NCBI RefSeq assembly: GCF_030519355.1
Contig: NZ_JAUMKC010000003.1
Coordinates: 248,001 to 312,000 of the forward strand
Length of the DNA stretch: 64,000 nucleotides
Direction of reading: 5' to 3'
Origin: Mucilaginibacter sp. L3T2-6
GTDB taxonomy: Bacteria; Bacteroidota; Bacteroidia; Sphingobacteriales; Sphingobacteriaceae
Position numbers and translations under genes: made by a program
Notes under the pieces: generated by a model
Told to the model about the DNA's origin: nothing
The model's input: the letters and a program-made list of their open reading frames with translations, nothing else
Database searches by the model: none
Part shown: in pieces, positions 27,439-35,482 of the stretch
Numbering within the stretch: position 1 is the first letter of the stretch
Layout: every line of letters begins with the position of its first letter

Positions 27439-28497
27439 CTATGCTTCAACTACCTGGTTCTCCGGCCGTAAGCTTCTTACGGTTTTACCTGCCTGCCACA
27501 TTTCACTTTCGCGCAGTTCTTTCAGTTCGGCATCCAGTTTCTCACGGTAATCAGGTTTGCTGTTGCTGTCGATTGATTTTTGCGACTCTTTGCCGGTTGC
27601 TACGCTTTCGTATAATTCTTCAAATACCGGCTTGGTAGCATCGCGGAATTTTTTCCACCAATCCAGCGCACCACGTTGTGCGGTGGTTGAGCAGTTGGCA
27701 TACATCCAGTCCATACCGTTTTCAGCTACCAGCGGCATTAATGATTGGGTCAGCTCCTCAACAGTTTCGTTAAATGCCTCAGATGGCGAGTGGCCATTTT
27801 TGCGCAACACTTCGTATTGTGCTGCGAATATACCCTGCACGCATCCCATCAGGGTACCGCGCTCACCGGTTAAGTCGCTATATACTTCTTTTTTAAAGTC
27901 AGTTTCGAACAGGTAGCCGCTGCCTACTGCTATACCCAAAGCAATAACGCGGTCGCGGGCTTTACCGGTAGCGTCCTGGAAAATGGCGAAGCTTGAGTTT
28001 AAGCCGCGGCCCTGTAAAAACATGCGGCGCAACGATGTACCAGAACCTTTTGGTGCTACCAGGAACACGTCGACATCAGCGGGAGGAATGATACCTGTTT
28101 GCTCTTTAAAGGTGATGCCAAAGCCGTGAGAGAAATACAGAGCTTTGCCGGGAGTTAAATGTTTTTTAACAGTTGGCCAAACAGCTATCTGGGCAGCGTC
28201 GCTCAGCAAGTAGCAGATGATGGTGCCACGCTCAAGGGCCTCTTCAATTTCAAAAAGTGTTTCGCCGGGTACAAAGCCATCGCTAACAGCTTTATCCCAT
28301 GTTTTGGTGCCTTTACGCTGGCCAACAATAACGTTGATGCCATTGTCTTTTTGGTTAAGCGCCTGCCCAGGACCCTGAACACCATAGCCGATAACAGCCA
28401 CAACTTCATTCTTTAATACTTCCTGTGCCTTTGATAAAGGGAATTCATCGCGGGTAACTACGTTTTCTTCAACACCGCCGAAATTTAATTTTGCCAT
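27439..28497 (-). CDS. ilvC: Ketol-acid reductoisomerase (NADP+)
   Basis: The 352-residue protein has the dinucleotide-binding loop GYGVQGPGQALN near residue 38, QRKGTKTWDKAV, the substrate/metal residues in VAPKGSGTSLR, and SDLTGERGTLMGCVQG with the acidic metal ligands. It converts acetolactate and acetohydroxybutyrate to dihydroxy acids in valine and isoleucine synthesis. It sits between the methyltransferase gene and the GxxExxY cassette. Confidence 0.95.
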   Translation of the reverse strand: MAKLNFGGVEENVVTRDEFPLSKAQEVLKNEVVAVIGYGVQGPGQALNQKDNGINVIVGQRKGTKTWDKAVSDGFVPGETLFEIEEALERGTIICYLLSDAAQIAVWPTVKKHLTPGKALYFSHGFGITFKEQTGIIPPADVDVFLVAPKGSGTSLRRMFLQGRGLNSSFAIFQDATGKARDRVIALGIAVGSGYLFETDFKKEVYSDLTGERGTLMGCVQGIFAAQYEVLRKNGHSPSEAFNETVEELTQSLMPLVAENGMDWMYANCSTTAQRGALDWWKKFRDATKPVFEELYESVATGKESQKSIDSNSKPDYREKLDAELKELRESEMWQAGKTVRSLRPENQVVEA

Positions 28498-28510
28498 TGT
28501 TTTTTTGTTT

Positions 28511-28582
28511 ATGATTGCACCGATTTTTATTGATTTTACCGACGCCTGGTTTGTTTTTTATTTATTTATTGATTTCACAGAT
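28511..28582. repeat. GATTTCACC-type repeat, degenerate copy 3 (methyltransferase-ilvC spacer)
   Basis: ATGATTGCACCGATTTTTAT, then TGATTTTACCGACGC, then TTGATTTCACAGATTTTG. More degenerate than the other copies but in the same position relative to the downstream start codon. Confidence 0.5.
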
Positions 28583-28682
28583 TTTGGGTCAGACTTTACG
28601 AAGTTTACTTGCGAGTTTGCTATTAAACTTCATAAGTCTCTCCAATATTAAAATTTTTCACTTTTCACCCTTCAGCTTTTAC

Positions 28683-29261
28683 CTACTTTTTCGTTATAAT
28701 AACTATCCCCGTAGCCCAGCCCATCTTGGTTAAAATGATGTCCTCACGGCTATCTAAATAGCTAATGAGGTCAGTTGCTTTTTCGGCATGGCCGGTGGGC
28801 CAGTTCGCCTGGGGCAGCATATCATCTATGATGTAGATGCCGCCTTTTTCAATCATATCCAGCACTTCATCCAGCAACAGGTATTTACCTGGCCAGGTAT
28901 CGGCAAAAATGAAGCCGTACTTTTGCCCTGCGTTTTGTTTTATCCAGTCAGCGCCGTCAGTACAGATCAGCTTCAACCGCTTGTCAACGCCCAGGTTTTC
29001 CTTGGCGATGTTCAGCAGTGTTTCATCGTTATCTATAGATATCAATGTTGATGCTTCATCCATGCCGTCCAGTATCCATGTTGTGGATAAGCCTGTGCCT
29101 GTTCCCAATTCCAAAAATTTACCACCAGGCTTGGTTGCCGCAAGTGTTTTTAACAGCGAGCAGGTCAGCACTTCCGAAGGCATGGTAAAACCGCTTGCCT
29201 CGGTAGCAACCTTAATGGCGTTGTAAGCCGATGGATATTTTTGTCTGATCTCTTCAAGCAT
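28683..29261 (-). CDS. O-methyltransferase-like SAM-dependent methyltransferase
   Basis: The 192-residue class I methyltransferase shows motif I in FLELGTGTGLSTTW near residue 56, the acidic residue of motif II in LISIDNDE, and FIFADTWPGKYLLLDE. It resembles the O-methyltransferase family 3 group. It lies inside the branched-chain amino acid operon between ilvN and ilvC, with repeats on its upstream side. It has no known step in this pathway; a role in small-molecule methylation is all that can be said. Confidence 0.82.
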   Translation of the reverse strand: MLEEIRQKYPSAYNAIKVATEASGFTMPSEVLTCSLLKTLAATKPGGKFLELGTGTGLSTTWILDGMDEASTLISIDNDETLLNIAKENLGVDKRLKLICTDGADWIKQNAGQKYGFIFADTWPGKYLLLDEVLDMIEKGGIYIIDDMLPQANWPTGHAEKATDLISYLDSREDIILTKMGWATGIVIITKK

Positions 29262-29270
29262 TTTTTTATT

Positions 29271-29309
29271 GTGATTTCATCGATTTGAGGATGATTTCAC
29301 CGATTTTTT
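29271..29309. repeat. GATTTCACC-type interspersed repeat, copy 4 (ilvN-methyltransferase spacer)
   Basis: GTGATTTCATCGATTTGAGG then ATGATTTCACCGATTTTTT. Sits beside a palindromic GTCATTGCGAGG element. Confidence 0.6.
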
Positions 29310-29311
29310 CC

Positions 29312-29413
29312 TTTTTGTCATTGCGAGGAACGAAGCAATCTCGTCATATGCTTTTTCGCTATTGCATGGCGATGAGGTTGCCGGGCTCGTTCCTCGCTCG
29401 CAATGACAAAAGG
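29312..29413. repeat. REP-like palindromic element, copy 1
   Basis: The left arm TTTTTGTCATTGCGAGGAAC is mirrored by the right arm ending CTCGCAATGACAAAAGG, with inner arms CGAAGCAATCTCGTC and GATGAGGTTGCCGGGCTCG. The whole about 100-bp unit can fold as one long imperfect hairpin. A second copy is at 31874-31974. Confidence 0.8.
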
Positions 29414-29417
29414 TTAA

Positions 29418-30020
29418 CTACATTGTAAACACCTTTTCTCCTTTATTCAAATATTCATTTTCAACCACTTCTTCACCTGGTTCCAGTCGTTCAAATTCGC
29501 GTATCTTGGCGTTAAAGCCTTCGCTGTCTTTAATAATGGCTACGCGGGCGCTGCGGACAAATTCTATTAGTCCGTAGGGCTGCAAAATGCTGATCAGGTT
29601 ATCGGTCTCCTCGCGGTGACCGGTGGTCTCAAATACCGTATAGTCCTTACGCAGTGTAACTACGCGGGCGCCATTTTCACGTAATAAACGCTCCACACTC
29701 ACGCGTTCGGCAATCACATCTGTCGATACTTTATATAATGCCAGTTCCTGCCATATCACATCTTCGTTGGTATGGTAATACACTTTCAACACTTCTACCT
29801 GTTTCTCAATCTGTCGGCAAAGCTTGCGTACCACATCTTCAGATTCGTTTATTACAATATTGAACCTGTGAATGCTCTCGATTTCTGATGGAGAGGTATT
29901 AAGGCTGTCAATGTTTATCTTACGCCGTGTAAATATAATGGCAATCCGGTTCAGTAAACCAATCTGGTTTTCGGTATAAACCGTTATGTTATATTCCTGT
30001 TTGCCTATTTCTGTTTCCAT
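29418..30020 (-). CDS. ilvN: Acetolactate synthase small (regulatory) subunit
   Basis: The 200-residue protein has an N-terminal ACT domain (ITVYTENQIGLLNRIAIIFTRRKINID) and the longer C-terminal ALS_ss_C domain, as in the IlvH-type small subunits. It binds valine and stimulates and feedback-regulates the catalytic subunit encoded just upstream (38-base spacing). Confidence 0.94.
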   Translation of the reverse strand: METEIGKQEYNITVYTENQIGLLNRIAIIFTRRKINIDSLNTSPSEIESIHRFNIVINESEDVVRKLCRQIEKQVEVLKVYYHTNEDVIWQELALYKVSTDVIAERVSVERLLRENGARVVTLRKDYTVFETTGHREETDNLISILQPYGLIEFVRSARVAIIKDSEGFNAKIREFERLEPGEEVVENEYLNKGEKVFTM

Positions 30021-30058
30021 TTTGTTTTTTGTTTGGGTTGCCCTTGTGTCCCGGGGCG

Positions 30059-31795
30059 TTATTTCAACCTAATTTCCGCTACGCTGCAGCCCTGAGGCAC
30101 CATCGGGAATACGTTATTCTCTTTGGTTACTGCAACTTCCAGCAGGAACGAGCCTTTGCTGTCCATCATTTCTTTTAATGACGATTTCAGATCTTTCCGT
30201 TCTTTTACAGCTTTACCCGGTATGCCGTAGGCTGCCGCCAGGGCCACAAAATCGGGGCTTTGGATGTCAACGAACGAATATCTGCGCTCGTTGAACAACT
30301 CCTGCCATTGGCGAACCATGCCCAAAAAGCTGTTATTCAGAATAATGATTTTTATGTCGATGCCTGTCTGCATAATGGTGCCCAGTTCCTGCAAGGTCAT
30401 CTGAAAGCCGCCATCACCTATTACGGCAATAACGTCACGATGCTGTGCGCCGAACTTTGCGCCGATGGCCGCGGGTAAGGCAAAACCCATGGTACCCAAA
30501 CCGCCGCTGGTTACATTGCTGCGGGTTTTGTTGAGCGTAGCATAACGGCAGGCCACCATCTGGTGCTGGCCAACGTCAGTAACAATTACTGCATCGCCTT
30601 TGGTTAAAACGTTCAGCTCTTTAATTACCTCGCCCATAGTCATTTCGTCAGTTGCGGGGTTCAGCTCTTTTTCTATTACGGCCTCAACTTCCTGGCGGGT
30701 ATGCTCTTTAAATTTCTCCAGCCACTCAGGGTAAGATTTTTGTTGAATAAGTTCCGTTAGCATTGGCAGGGTTTCTTTACAGTCGCCCCAAACCGGTACG
30801 GTGGCTTTCACGTTTTTGTCGATCTCGGCCGGGTCAATATCCAGGTGGATAACTTTGGCCTGTTTGGCATATTTGTCTAATCTGCCGGTAACACGGTCGT
30901 CAAAACGCATCCCGATAGCAATCAATACATCACATTCATTAGTGAGCACATTTGGGCCGTAGTTACCGTGCATGCCCAGCATACCAACGTTCAGGTTGTG
31001 GTCGGTCGGGATAGCGCCAGCGCCCAGTATCGTCCAGGCTGAGGGAATGCCGCCTTTTTCAATAAACGCCTTGAACTCCTCCTCGGCACCGCCAAGAATT
31101 ACGCCCTGGCCCCAAATCACAAACGGCTTTTTAGCTGAATTGATCAGTTCAGCAGCCTGTTGTATGTATTGCGAGCGAACTATCGGTTTTGGCCTGTAGC
31201 TGCGGATGTGATCGCATTGCTTATAACCTTTATATTCGAATTTTTGTACCTGTGCATTTTTGGTTATATCAATTAATACCGGTCCCGGCCTCCCGCTTTT
31301 AGCAATGTAAAATGCTTTAGCTAAAACCTCAGGTATCTCCCTGGCATCGGTTACCTGGTAATTCCATTTGGTGATTGGCGTAGTGATGTTGATTACGTCC
31401 GTCTCCTGGAAAGCATCAGTGCCTAGCAGGTGGGCAAACACTTGCCCGGTGATGCATACAAGCGGTGTGCTGTCTATCTGCGCATCAGCCAAACCGGTCA
31501 CTAAATTGGTAGCACCAGGACCGCTGGTAGCAAACACTACGCCTACCTTGCCCGAAGTACGCGCATAACCCTGGCCCGCATGAATGCCCCCCTGCTCGTG
31601 GCGCACCAGTATGTGGTTTAATTTATCATTATAGTCATAAAGCGCATCATAAATGGGCATAATTGCGCCGCCCGGATATCCAAAAATGGTATCAACGCCC
31701 TCATGTATCAAAGCATCCAAAACAGCCTGTGAACCAGTCATTTCTATGATCGCTGTTTGCTTCGGTGCTGTTAATGTTTCCTGTGCAACTTCCAT
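30059..31795 (-). CDS. ilvB: Acetolactate synthase large (catalytic) subunit
   Basis: The 578-residue thiamine-diphosphate enzyme shows FGYPGGAIMPIYD and the catalytic Glu in VRHEQGGIHAGQGYA, the FAD-binding middle domain, and the ThDP/Mg motif GDGGFQMTLQEL...NNSFLGMVRQW. It condenses two pyruvates, or pyruvate and 2-oxobutyrate, into acetohydroxy acids. It works with IlvN and follows ilvD, from which it is separated by two repeat elements. Confidence 0.95.
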   Translation of the reverse strand: MEVAQETLTAPKQTAIIEMTGSQAVLDALIHEGVDTIFGYPGGAIMPIYDALYDYNDKLNHILVRHEQGGIHAGQGYARTSGKVGVVFATSGPGATNLVTGLADAQIDSTPLVCITGQVFAHLLGTDAFQETDVINITTPITKWNYQVTDAREIPEVLAKAFYIAKSGRPGPVLIDITKNAQVQKFEYKGYKQCDHIRSYRPKPIVRSQYIQQAAELINSAKKPFVIWGQGVILGGAEEEFKAFIEKGGIPSAWTILGAGAIPTDHNLNVGMLGMHGNYGPNVLTNECDVLIAIGMRFDDRVTGRLDKYAKQAKVIHLDIDPAEIDKNVKATVPVWGDCKETLPMLTELIQQKSYPEWLEKFKEHTRQEVEAVIEKELNPATDEMTMGEVIKELNVLTKGDAVIVTDVGQHQMVACRYATLNKTRSNVTSGGLGTMGFALPAAIGAKFGAQHRDVIAVIGDGGFQMTLQELGTIMQTGIDIKIIILNNSFLGMVRQWQELFNERRYSFVDIQSPDFVALAAAYGIPGKAVKERKDLKSSLKEMMDSKGSFLLEVAVTKENNVFPMVPQGCSVAEIRLK

Positions 31796-31810
31796 ATTTT
31801 CTATATTTTT

Positions 31811-31845
31811 TGTGATTTCATTGATCTAAATGATTTCACTGATTG
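31811..31845. repeat. GATTTCACC-type interspersed repeat, copy 5 (ilvD-ilvB spacer)
   Basis: TGTGATTTCATTGATCTAAA then TGATTTCACTGATTG, directly upstream of the ilvB start and next to the second palindromic element. Confidence 0.55.
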
Positions 31846-31873
31846 CATTCTATTTGTTCATTCCTATTTAGCG

Positions 31874-31974
31874 TTTTGTCTTTGCGAGGAACGAAGCAAC
31901 CTCGTCAATGTGCTTGTTCGCAATGCAAGGTGACGAGGTTGCCGCGCTCGTTCATCGCTCGCAATGACAAATGG
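31874..31974. repeat. REP-like palindromic element, copy 2
   Basis: Left arm TTTTGTCTTTGCGAGGAACG and right arm ending CTCGCAATGACAAATGG; inner arms CGAAGCAACCTCGTCA and TGACGAGGTTGCCGCGCTCG. Same layout as the copy at 29312-29413. Confidence 0.8.
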
Positions 31975-32021
31975 GGTTAGTGCTGCCTTTCAACTTTCGC
32001 CTTTTAGCTTTCACCTCCTCC

Positions 32022-33725
32022 TTATGGCATTTCGTCCGTAACACATCCCTCTGCGGCGGTGCTTACGGTTTTGGCGTATTTGTACAGCAGGCCTTTTTTT
32101 ACTTTCAGTTCCGGCTGTACCCATTTGACTCGGCGTGCCTCAATTTCTTCGTCGGACACCTTTAGCATCATGGTGTTTTTAACGGCATCCAGCTCAATGA
32201 TGTCGTCGTCCTGCACCAATGCCAGCGTGCCGCCGTCAAAGGCTTCCGGGGTGATGTGCCCAACCACGAAGCCATGCGTGCCACCGCTGAAACGGCCGTC
32301 GGTGATCAAGGCCACTGAACTGCCTAAACCTGCGCCAAATATGGCGGACGTAGGCTTAAGCATCTCCGGCATGCCGGGCGCACCTTTCGGGCCAACATAG
32401 CGGATAACCACAACATCGCCGGGGCGAACGCGGCCGCTCAATATACCGTCTATAAGCTCAAACTCACCGTCGAATACGCGGGCTGGGCCCTCAAAGCGCT
32501 CACCCTCTTTACCGGTGATCTTCGCTACGGAGCCACCCTCGGCCAGGTTGCCATACAATATCTGTAAGTGGCCGGTAGCCTTTATAGGTTTATCTGCCGG
32601 GAAAATTATTTTTTGAGTTTCAAAATCCAGTTCGGGAATACCGGCCAGGTTTTCGGCTAATGTTTTGCCGGTTACCGTTAGGCAATCGCCGTGCAACCAG
32701 CCTAGCTTCAACAGGTATTTCATTACCGCCGGGATGCCGCCTACATTGTGCAGGTCTTCCATCATGTATTTACCGCTTGGCTTCATGTCGGCCAGTAAAG
32801 GGATGCGATTGCTGATCTCCTGGAAATCGTCCTGTGTTAATTTTACGTCAACGCTTTTTGCAATCGCGATGAGGTGCAGTACGGCATTGGTCGAGCCGCC
32901 CATCACCATGATAGTGGTAATAGCGTTCTCGAATGCCTGCCGGGTCATGATATCTTTTGGTTTGATGTCGCGCTCCAGCAACAGCTTTATGTATTTTCCA
33001 ACTTCACGGCATTCTTTCTGTTTATCTTCGCTCAGGGCTGGGTTTGACGATGAATAAGGCAAGCTCATGCCCAAAGCCTCGATAGCCGCCGCCATGGTGT
33101 TGGCAGTATATATACCGCCGCAAGCCCCTGCGCTTGGGCAGGCATTTTTAACCACGCCCATAAAGTCCTCCGGACTAATGGTACCAGCAATTTTCTTACC
33201 CAGAGCCTCAAACGCCGAAACAATGTTCAAGTCTTCGCCTTTCCAGTGACCGGGTTTAATGGTGCCACCATAAACCATAATGGACGGGCGGTTTAAACGG
33301 CCCATAGCCATCAGCGATCCCGGCATGTTTTTATCGCAGCCAGGAAGGGTTATTAACCCATCATAATATTGTGCGCCGCAAACGGCTTCAATGGAATCCG
33401 CGATCACATCGCGGCTTACCAGTGAGTAACGCATACCCTCAGTACCGTTGCTCATGCCATCGCTTACGCCAATGGTGTTGAATATCAGGCCTACCAAATC
33501 CTCTTCCCATATACCCTGCTTAACCACTTTTGCCAGGTCGTTAAGGTGCATGTTACAGGTGTTGCCGTCATAACCCATACTGGCCACGCCAACCTGTGCT
33601 TTTTTCATGTCCTCGTCGGTGAGGCCAATACCGTAAAGCATGGCCTGTGCGGCCGGTTGGGTTGGATCCTGGGTCAGCGTTTTGCTGTATTTGTTCAGTT
33701 CGTTCGGTATGGCAGGTGCACTCAT
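32022..33725 (-). CDS. ilvD: Dihydroxy-acid dehydratase
   Basis: The 567-residue IlvD/Edd family enzyme has the iron-sulfur ligand cysteines in [19 protein letters not shown] and [14 protein letters not shown], and the C-terminal [19 protein letters not shown] segment with the catalytic serine. It dehydrates dihydroxy acids to 2-oxoisovalerate and 2-oxo-3-methylvalerate. It is the first gene of the operon, so the promoter upstream should drive all twelve genes. Confidence 0.95.
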   Translation of the reverse strand: MSAPAIPNELNKYSKTLTQDPTQPAAQAMLYGIGLTDEDMKKAQVGVASMGYDGNTCNMHLNDLAKVVKQGIWEEDLVGLIFNTIGVSDGMSNGTEGMRYSLVSRDVIADSIEAVCGAQYYDGLITLPGCDKNMPGSLMAMGRLNRPSIMVYGGTIKPGHWKGEDLNIVSAFEALGKKIAGTISPEDFMGVVKNACPSAGACGGIYTANTMAAAIEALGMSLPYSSSNPALSEDKQKECREVGKYIKLLLERDIKPKDIMTRQAFENAITTIMVMGGSTNAVLHLIAIAKSVDVKLTQDDFQEISNRIPLLADMKPSGKYMMEDLHNVGGIPAVMKYLLKLGWLHGDCLTVTGKTLAENLAGIPELDFETQKIIFPADKPIKATGHLQILYGNLAEGGSVAKITGKEGERFEGPARVFDGEFELIDGILSGRVRPGDVVVIRYVGPKGAPGMPEMLKPTSAIFGAGLGSSVALITDGRFSGGTHGFVVGHITPEAFDGGTLALVQDDDIIELDAVKNTMMLKVSDEEIEARRVKWVQPELKVKKGLLYKYAKTVSTAAEGCVTDEMP

Positions 33726-33920
33726 ATTTTTGATGTTGCGACGGCGTATAAATGCTAAAAAATCAGGTTATAAATTATCAGCAGGCTAATTGGCCATTTT
33801 GATATTTGTAAGGTAGAAAGAGACAAAACGAATAGCAAGCGAATATCTGATTTTTTGAAATAAGTATATTATTTGTCATATATTCAATTATTTAATTTTT
33901 TATACTGCAATAATATTGTT

Positions 33921-33954
33921 TAAAGATATAAAATATTTTATAAAATATACCAAA
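33921..33954 (-). promoter_or_regulatory. Putative promoter of the branched-chain amino acid operon with internal palindrome
   Basis: On the minus strand a TTTG (33954-33951) and TATCTTTA (33928-33921) are 22 bp apart, one mismatch from the Bacteroidota -33/-7 consensus, about 196 bp before the ilvD start. A perfect 16-bp palindrome TATAAAATATTTTATA (33927-33942) fills the space between the two boxes and could be an operator, although the region is very A/T-rich. Confidence 0.35.
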
Positions 33955-34180
33955 GTTCAAAATGGTATTCGGTATGATTTTTATGCATGCATAATATGGG
34001 GGGTGATTTTCGGCGTGAAATGGGAATTTGCCTGCGTGGAGGTGCAAATTTTTTTTGCGAATTGTTAACGTTTAATTGTGAAGAGGTGGCCACTCGTTTT
34101 GGCTTCGGCGGCTACAGCACCCCCGGCAGTTATTGGAATACCGAATTGCAAGGTGGTCAAGGTGCCCCGGTTATAAATCT

Positions 34181-34227
34181 TACCCATAATTGTATAAGAT
34201 ACCAACCAATATTGAAAGGTAATTTTG
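34181..34227 (+). promoter_or_regulatory. Promoter with ACCCATAATTGT operator motif, copy 1
   Basis: TACCCATAATTGTATAAGAT is followed, 27 bp after its TTG, by a perfect -7 box TAATTTTG (34220-34227). The same motif at the same distance from a -7 box occurs upstream of the HMA-MauE gene at 35418-35464. It would give a 200-base leader before the gene at 34431. Confidence 0.55.
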
Positions 34228-34430
34228 CAGTTTAATTAAAGGGCCGGCATCTCAAGTTAGCTTGCAATCTACAAGGAAATTGTGCAGCCTTTAATTGCTT
34301 AGTTGTACGATCATCATGAAAAAATTAAAATCATTTTCCAGTACGCGTGTGTCAGATGCTTAATCCAGATAGCCCGGAGCTTTTTAAATACATTAATTAA
34401 TCTACAGCCATATAAAAAAATCAATAAATC

Positions 34431-34832
34431 ATGATCGCTATCATTACAGGCATTGCCACCGGGCTTTTGGCAATTATAATTATCAACCTGTTCAGGCAAA
34501 TAAATAAACAATTAATGTACGGCCTTATACTGACCGGCATAGGGTACCTTTACGTTGGTTTTAATTGGACAAACACCAGCTCGTTAATAATATGCGCAAT
34601 TCAGTCGGTAGTCTTTCTGTTCATCGCTTACTACGGGGTTCAAAAGAGCCTGCTGATTCTTGCTGCCGGCTATTTTTTGCATGGCATCTGGGATCTCCTT
34701 TTCGATTTATTCCCTTATTCGGGATTAATGCCGCCCCATTACGACTTTTTCTGCCTGTCGGTAGATTTTACAATGGGTATTTACCTGTTAATGCTTAGTT
34801 TTAAAAAAGGAAAAAAAGATTCGTTGCTATAG
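34431..34832 (+). CDS. Small integral membrane protein, four transmembrane helices
   Basis: The 133-residue protein is almost entirely hydrophobic with about four helices and ends in a basic tail. The conserved-looking piece YFLHGIWDLLFDLF with His and Asp in a helix, then PPHYDFFCLSVDF, recalls DUF6010-type membrane proteins, but that assignment is tentative. It lies nine bases before the HMA-AraC regulator gene, so the two are probably cotranscribed. Function unknown. Confidence 0.6.
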   Translation: MIAIITGIATGLLAIIIINLFRQINKQLMYGLILTGIGYLYVGFNWTNTSSLIICAIQSVVFLFIAYYGVQKSLLILAAGYFLHGIWDLLFDLFPYSGLMPPHYDFFCLSVDFTMGIYLLMLSFKKGKKDSLL

Positions 34833-34841
34833 GTTAGTTAT

Positions 34842-35399
34842 ATGACGCTCTACATCAAAAATATGGTTTGTCCCCGTTGTGTGAAGGCTGTTGAACAGAT
34901 TTTTAACGATATTGGGATAAAACCTATCTATGTTCGCCTCGGCGAAGTATTGACACAAGACCCATTGCAGGCCCAACAGTTGGAATCACTCAAGTCCCGG
35001 CTAAAACAGTTAGGCTTTGAACTATTGGATGATAGCCTGAAACAGCAGATCGACAAAATCAAATCTATCATCATCCAGCATATACATTATACAGAAGATG
35101 AAAAGTTCGTTTTTTCAGAAGTTCTGGCAGACGAACTGCACAAGGATTATTCCGTACTCAGCAAGTTGTTTTCGGAAACCGAAGGTATCACAATCGAACA
35201 ATATGTGATACTCCAGCGCATTGAAAAAGTAAAGGAACTATTGGTGTATAATGAAATGAACCTGAATGAAATATCGTATAAGCTAAACTACAGCAGCGTA
35301 GCCCATTTGTCCGCCCAGTTCAAGAAAGTGACCGGGCTAACACCAACCCAGTTCAAAGCCCAGGGTATCCACCTGCGTAAATTTTTAAATGAGGTTTAA
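34842..35399 (+). CDS. HMA-like/AraC hybrid transcriptional regulator
   Basis: The 185-residue protein starts with a ferredoxin-like heavy-metal-associated domain (MTLYIKNMVCPRCVKAVEQI, CxxC at 10-13) of about 70 residues and ends with an AraC helix-turn-helix pair (NEISYKLNYSSVAHLSAQF and VTGLTPTQFK). It lacks the usual AraC ligand domain, so metal binding by the CxxC domain may be the signal. A paralogue (47345-47905) sits in the copper ATPase operon. The gene is followed by the HMA-MauE gene, whose promoter carries a shared motif, so it is the best local candidate to control it. Confidence 0.85.
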   Translation: MTLYIKNMVCPRCVKAVEQIFNDIGIKPIYVRLGEVLTQDPLQAQQLESLKSRLKQLGFELLDDSLKQQIDKIKSIIIQHIHYTEDEKFVFSEVLADELHKDYSVLSKLFSETEGITIEQYVILQRIEKVKELLVYNEMNLNEISYKLNYSSVAHLSAQFKKVTGLTPTQFKAQGIHLRKFLNEV

Positions 35400-35417
35400 C
35401 CATAGTGATATAAATGG

Positions 35418-35464
35418 TACCCATAATTGTGTAATATAACGGGCCCGGTCGCGTGGTATTTTTG
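35418..35464 (+). promoter_or_regulatory. Promoter with ACCCATAATTGT operator motif, copy 2
   Basis: TACCCATAATTGTGTAATAT, then 27 bp after its TTG a perfect -7 box TATTTTTG (35457-35464), 18 bp before the ATG of the HMA-MauE gene. It is a near copy of the site at 34181-34227. Confidence 0.6.
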
Positions 35465-35482
35465 TGTCAAAATAATAATATT

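Larger units (their letters stand above)
33726..34430. other. Long spacer between ilvD and the metal island
   Basis: About 700 bases. The left part holds the operon promoter and a 190-base leader, with no obvious Ile/Leu/Val-rich leader peptide. An 82-codon plus-strand frame (33987-34235) resembles nothing I know and crosses a promoter-like motif, so it is not called. The right part has the promoter-like site at 34181-34227 and a 200-base region before the next gene. Confidence 0.45.

Noticed and set aside
22947..31974. CRISPR array suggested by the repeated units in the ilv-leu spacers
   Set aside because: The units are far apart, variable, lack unique regular spacers and have no cas genes nearby.
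33987..34235. 82-codon plus-strand frame left of the metal island
   Set aside because: It runs through a promoter-like site shared with another gene and matches nothing I recognise.
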